Assembly: GCA_937892835.1 (NCBI GenBank)
Contig: CALBHM010000430.1
Coordinates: forward strand, 1-7,150
DNA length: 7,150 nucleotides
Reading direction: 5' to 3'
Origin: an uncultured Ruminococcus sp.
GTDB lineage: Bacteria; Bacillota; Clostridia; Oscillospirales; Acutalibacteraceae
This document shows positions 6,239-7,150 of this stretch, piece by piece. The position numbers and the translations under genes were made by a program. How positions within the stretch are numbered: the first letter of the stretch is position 1; each line of letters starts with the position of its first letter. The notes below the pieces were generated by a model. The model saw only the letters and a list, made by a program, of their open reading frames with translations, was not told the DNA's origin and searched no databases.

Positions 6239-6748
6239 TTTATTTACATCAATGCCCTCATGACTTAAAAGAAAAATTTTTTTGTCAATTCCGCCTGCAT
6301 AGCCTGTCAGGCTTCCGCTTGTGCCGACGACACGATGACAAGGGATTATAATTGAAATCGGATTGTGTCCGACCGCATTTCCGACCGCTTGCGCCGACAT
6401 ACTCTCGGCCCCTTTTAGGCGTGCGATTTCTTTTGCAATTTCACCGTAGGTTATTGTTTCGCCGTACGGAATTTCACAAAGAATTCTCCAAACGGTTTGA
6501 CGGAATTCACTGCCTTTGGGAGCAAGCTCAAGCTCTGATATTTTTGGCTTTTCACCGTTCATATATCGACTGAGCCATTCCTTTGCGTTGCAAAGCGTAA
6601 CGTCATCATCCGAACGAACAAGATTATTTTTGAATGACGAAAGAAAATATTTTTGCCCCTCGATCCACAAACCGATAAGTTTGCTATCCTCGGCGGCAAG
6701 AGTAAGAGCACCGAGCGGTGAACAGTTATACTCAGAAAATTTAATCAT
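6221..6748 (-). CDS. ogt: Methylated-DNA--[protein]-cysteine S-methyltransferase (O6-alkylguanine repair)
   Basis: The protein is 175 aa, the normal length for Ogt-type enzymes. It moves the alkyl group from O6-alkylguanine (or O4-alkylthymine) in DNA to its own cysteine, a one-turnover repair reaction in the cytoplasm. The active site is IPCHRV with the acceptor Cys137, preceded by AVGNAVGHNPIS (121-132) and followed by GYAGGIDKK (149-157). The helix-turn-helix DNA-binding part is IPYGETITYGEIA (93-105). The N-terminal ribonuclease-like domain (1-75) is short but present. The start has a good AAAGGA site a few bases upstream. The gene has its own promoter and is a single-gene unit upstream of, but probably unrelated to, the B12 operon. 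The name ogt is used for this single-domain type; no Ada regulatory domain is present. Confidence 0.96.
   Translation of the reverse strand: MIKFSEYNCSPLGALTLAAEDSKLIGLWIEGQKYFLSSFKNNLVRSDDDVTLCNAKEWLSRYMNGEKPKISELELAPKGSEFRQTVWRILCEIPYGETITYGEIAKEIARLKGAESMSAQAVGNAVGHNPISIIIPCHRVVGTSGSLTGYAGGIDKKIFLLSHEGIDVNKFTLPR
6232..6249. repeat. Short perfect inverted repeat at the ogt 3' end
   Basis: ATGTAAAT (6232-6239) and ATTTACAT (6242-6249) are exact inverted copies with a 2-bp centre. The element lies inside the last codons of the alkyltransferase gene and overlaps one copy of the tandem duplication. It is AT-rich with no T-run after it on the minus strand, so it is a poor terminator. It could be an operator or chance. 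Confidence 0.5.
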
Positions 6749-6781
6749 ATAGCATTTCCTTTCACTTAATTATACAATTTA

Positions 6782-6810
6782 ATTATAACATACGAAAATG
6801 TACAATTCAA
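6782..6810 (-). promoter_or_regulatory. Promoter of the alkyltransferase gene
   Basis: TTGAAT (6810-6805) and TATAAT (6787-6782) are 17 bp apart on the minus strand. A second TATAAT (6774-6769) lies nearer the gene but has no matching -35 box. The -35 box is only 2 bp from the -35 box of the plus-strand promoter. Confidence 0.7.
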
Positions 6811-6812
6811 CG

Positions 6813-6841
6813 TTGACATAGACTTAAAAACAGGTTATACT
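6813..6841 (+). promoter_or_regulatory. Consensus sigma-A promoter of the micro-peptide gene
   Basis: TTGACA (6813-6818), a 17-bp spacer and TATACT (6836-6841) give a near-perfect housekeeping promoter. The start site should be near 6848, about 30 nt ahead of the peptide ATG. Confidence 0.82.
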
Positions 6842-6876
6842 TGTCGCAAGAGAAAATGAAAAGGGAGGGCAAAGAA

Positions 6877-6951
6877 ATGTTTGATTCAATTATGATTTTC
6901 ATTCTGGATATAATTGATCTCATAAAGGTTATAATCAACGTTTTCGGTTAA
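6877..6951 (+). CDS. 24-residue hydrophobic amphipathic peptide (modulin- or toxin-like micro-ORF)
   Basis: ATG 6877 has a strong ribosome site, AAGGGAGGGC (6861-6870), 6 nt upstream, and the frame ends at TAA 6949-6951. The product begins MFDSIMIFIL and ends KVIINVFG; Asp3, Asp11, Asp14, Lys17 and Asn21 are its main polar residues. Spaced by 3-4 (or 8) residues, they fall roughly on one face of a helix, with Ile, Leu, Val, Met and Phe on the other. It has no cleavable signal peptide. A consensus promoter before it and a perfect terminator after it make a dedicated unit of about 170 nt, which argues strongly for a real gene. The length and pattern recall phenol-soluble modulins such as delta-hemolysin and small membrane-active type I toxins. 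No antisense promoter was found, so a type I toxin-antitoxin call is not supported. No family is recognised, and secretion or membrane action is inference. Confidence 0.7.
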   Translation: MFDSIMIFILDIIDLIKVIINVFG

Positions 6952-6954
6952 TCG

Positions 6955-6983
6955 TTGACAATAAAAAGTATATTTAGTATAAT
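6955..6983 (+). promoter_or_regulatory. Perfect sigma-A promoter between peptide stop and terminator
   Basis: TTGACA (6955-6960), a 17-bp spacer and TATAAT (6978-6983) match the consensus exactly. The box begins 4 bp after the micro-peptide stop codon. The start site should fall near 6990, inside the 5' arm of the terminator, so this promoter would drive the gene at 7036 without making a full terminator stem. Confidence 0.8.
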
Positions 6984-6985
6984 TA

Positions 6986-7020
6986 TTCAAGGAAATGTTT
7001 GCGTTTCCTTGAATTTTTTT
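6986..7020 (+). terminator. Rho-independent terminator of the micro-peptide gene
   Basis: TTCAAGGAAA (6986-6995) and TTTCCTTGAA (7004-7013) form a perfect 10-bp stem with an 8-base loop, followed directly by seven T (7014-7020). It ends the short peptide transcript. Confidence 0.92.
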
Positions 7021-7035
7021 GTTGAGGTGTTGAAT

Positions 7036-7150
7036 TTGAAAACGCTAAAAAAAATAATTGCAGTTATCTTAACTGTTGTACTTTGCGTCGGAATTATTTC
7101 CGTTTCGGCGAGCGCAAAAGAGAAGCTTAACTATCTTCTTCTCGGCGATG
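7036..7150 (+). CDS. Secreted protein, probable GDSL/SGNH hydrolase, 5' part only
   Basis: TTG 7036 is the likely start: GAGGTG (7024-7029) lies 6 nt upstream and a signal peptide follows (KTLKK, hydrophobic core IIAVILTVVLCVGII, cleavage likely after SVSASA). In-frame GTG 7027 and TTG 7030 are alternative starts but overlap the ribosome site. The mature N-terminus reads KEKLNYLLLGD and then leaves the window. A beta-strand ending in LLLGD is how GDSL/SGNH esterases begin (usually continuing SI or S), with the nucleophile serine next. That residue is just outside, so the family is a suggestion only. The export call is well supported. The gene is probably driven by the promoter at 6955-6983. 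Confidence 0.7.
   Translation, partial: MKTLKKIIAVILTVVLCVGIISVSASAKEKLNYLLLGD

Noticed and set aside
6994..7011. Five-codon frame (MFAFP) inside the terminator
   Set aside because: It lies within the terminator stem and loop. A GGAA precedes it, but at only about 0-3 nt spacing, and it is likely chance.
6840..7020. Type I toxin-antitoxin pair around the micro-peptide
   Set aside because: No convincing promoter for an antisense RNA was found on the minus strand across 6850-7020, and the peptide lacks the basic tail common in such toxins.

Overview
The window looks like a low-to-moderate GC Clostridia/Bacillota genome, most likely an Oscillospiraceae/Ruminococcaceae-type gut bacterium. This is judged from the strong Shine-Dalgarno sites, Gram-positive signal peptides without an outer-membrane system, ECF-type transport genes and TTG start use. 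The organism call is inference; there is no rRNA or other marker gene here.

Positions 6196 down to the left edge hold one tightly packed minus-strand operon. It starts with a sigma-A-type promoter (6168-6196) and a leader with the hallmarks of a cobalamin (B12) riboswitch (about 5964-6160), including a terminator-like element just before the first start codon. The genes are, in order: an 83-aa protein with one HNH-associated repeat (5708-5959); a 735-aa secreted protein with a bacterial Ig-like domain and a DUF4430/transcobalamin-C-terminal-like domain (3508-5715); a 445-aa secreted PQQ-type beta-propeller (2167-3504); an ECF transporter T component (1219-2163); and a two-domain ECF ATPase running off the left edge (<1-1246). 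Neighbouring genes overlap or are 3 nt apart, so they are probably co-transcribed and translationally coupled. The proposed reading is a B12-repressed corrinoid uptake system of Gram-positive type. Surface proteins would catch the corrinoid and an ECF importer would take it in. The substrate-specific S component is not in the window.

Upstream on the same strand lies a complete O6-alkylguanine-DNA methyltransferase gene (6221-6748), whose 3' end carries an exact 19-bp tandem duplication. Its promoter is back-to-back with a consensus plus-strand promoter (TTGACA-N17-TATACT) that drives a short transcription unit. That unit encodes a 24-residue hydrophobic amphipathic peptide (6877-6951) with a strong ribosome binding site and ends in a perfect 10-bp-stem terminator. 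A second near-perfect promoter (TTGACA-N17-TATAAT) sits between the peptide stop codon and this terminator. It probably drives the last gene, a secreted protein starting at TTG 7036 and leaving the right edge just as a GDSL/SGNH-like motif begins.

The two most interesting items are the riboswitch-controlled surface-capture plus ECF operon and the solitary amphipathic micro-peptide. The peptide resembles phenol-soluble modulins and the C-terminal tails of the two exported proteins in the operon.
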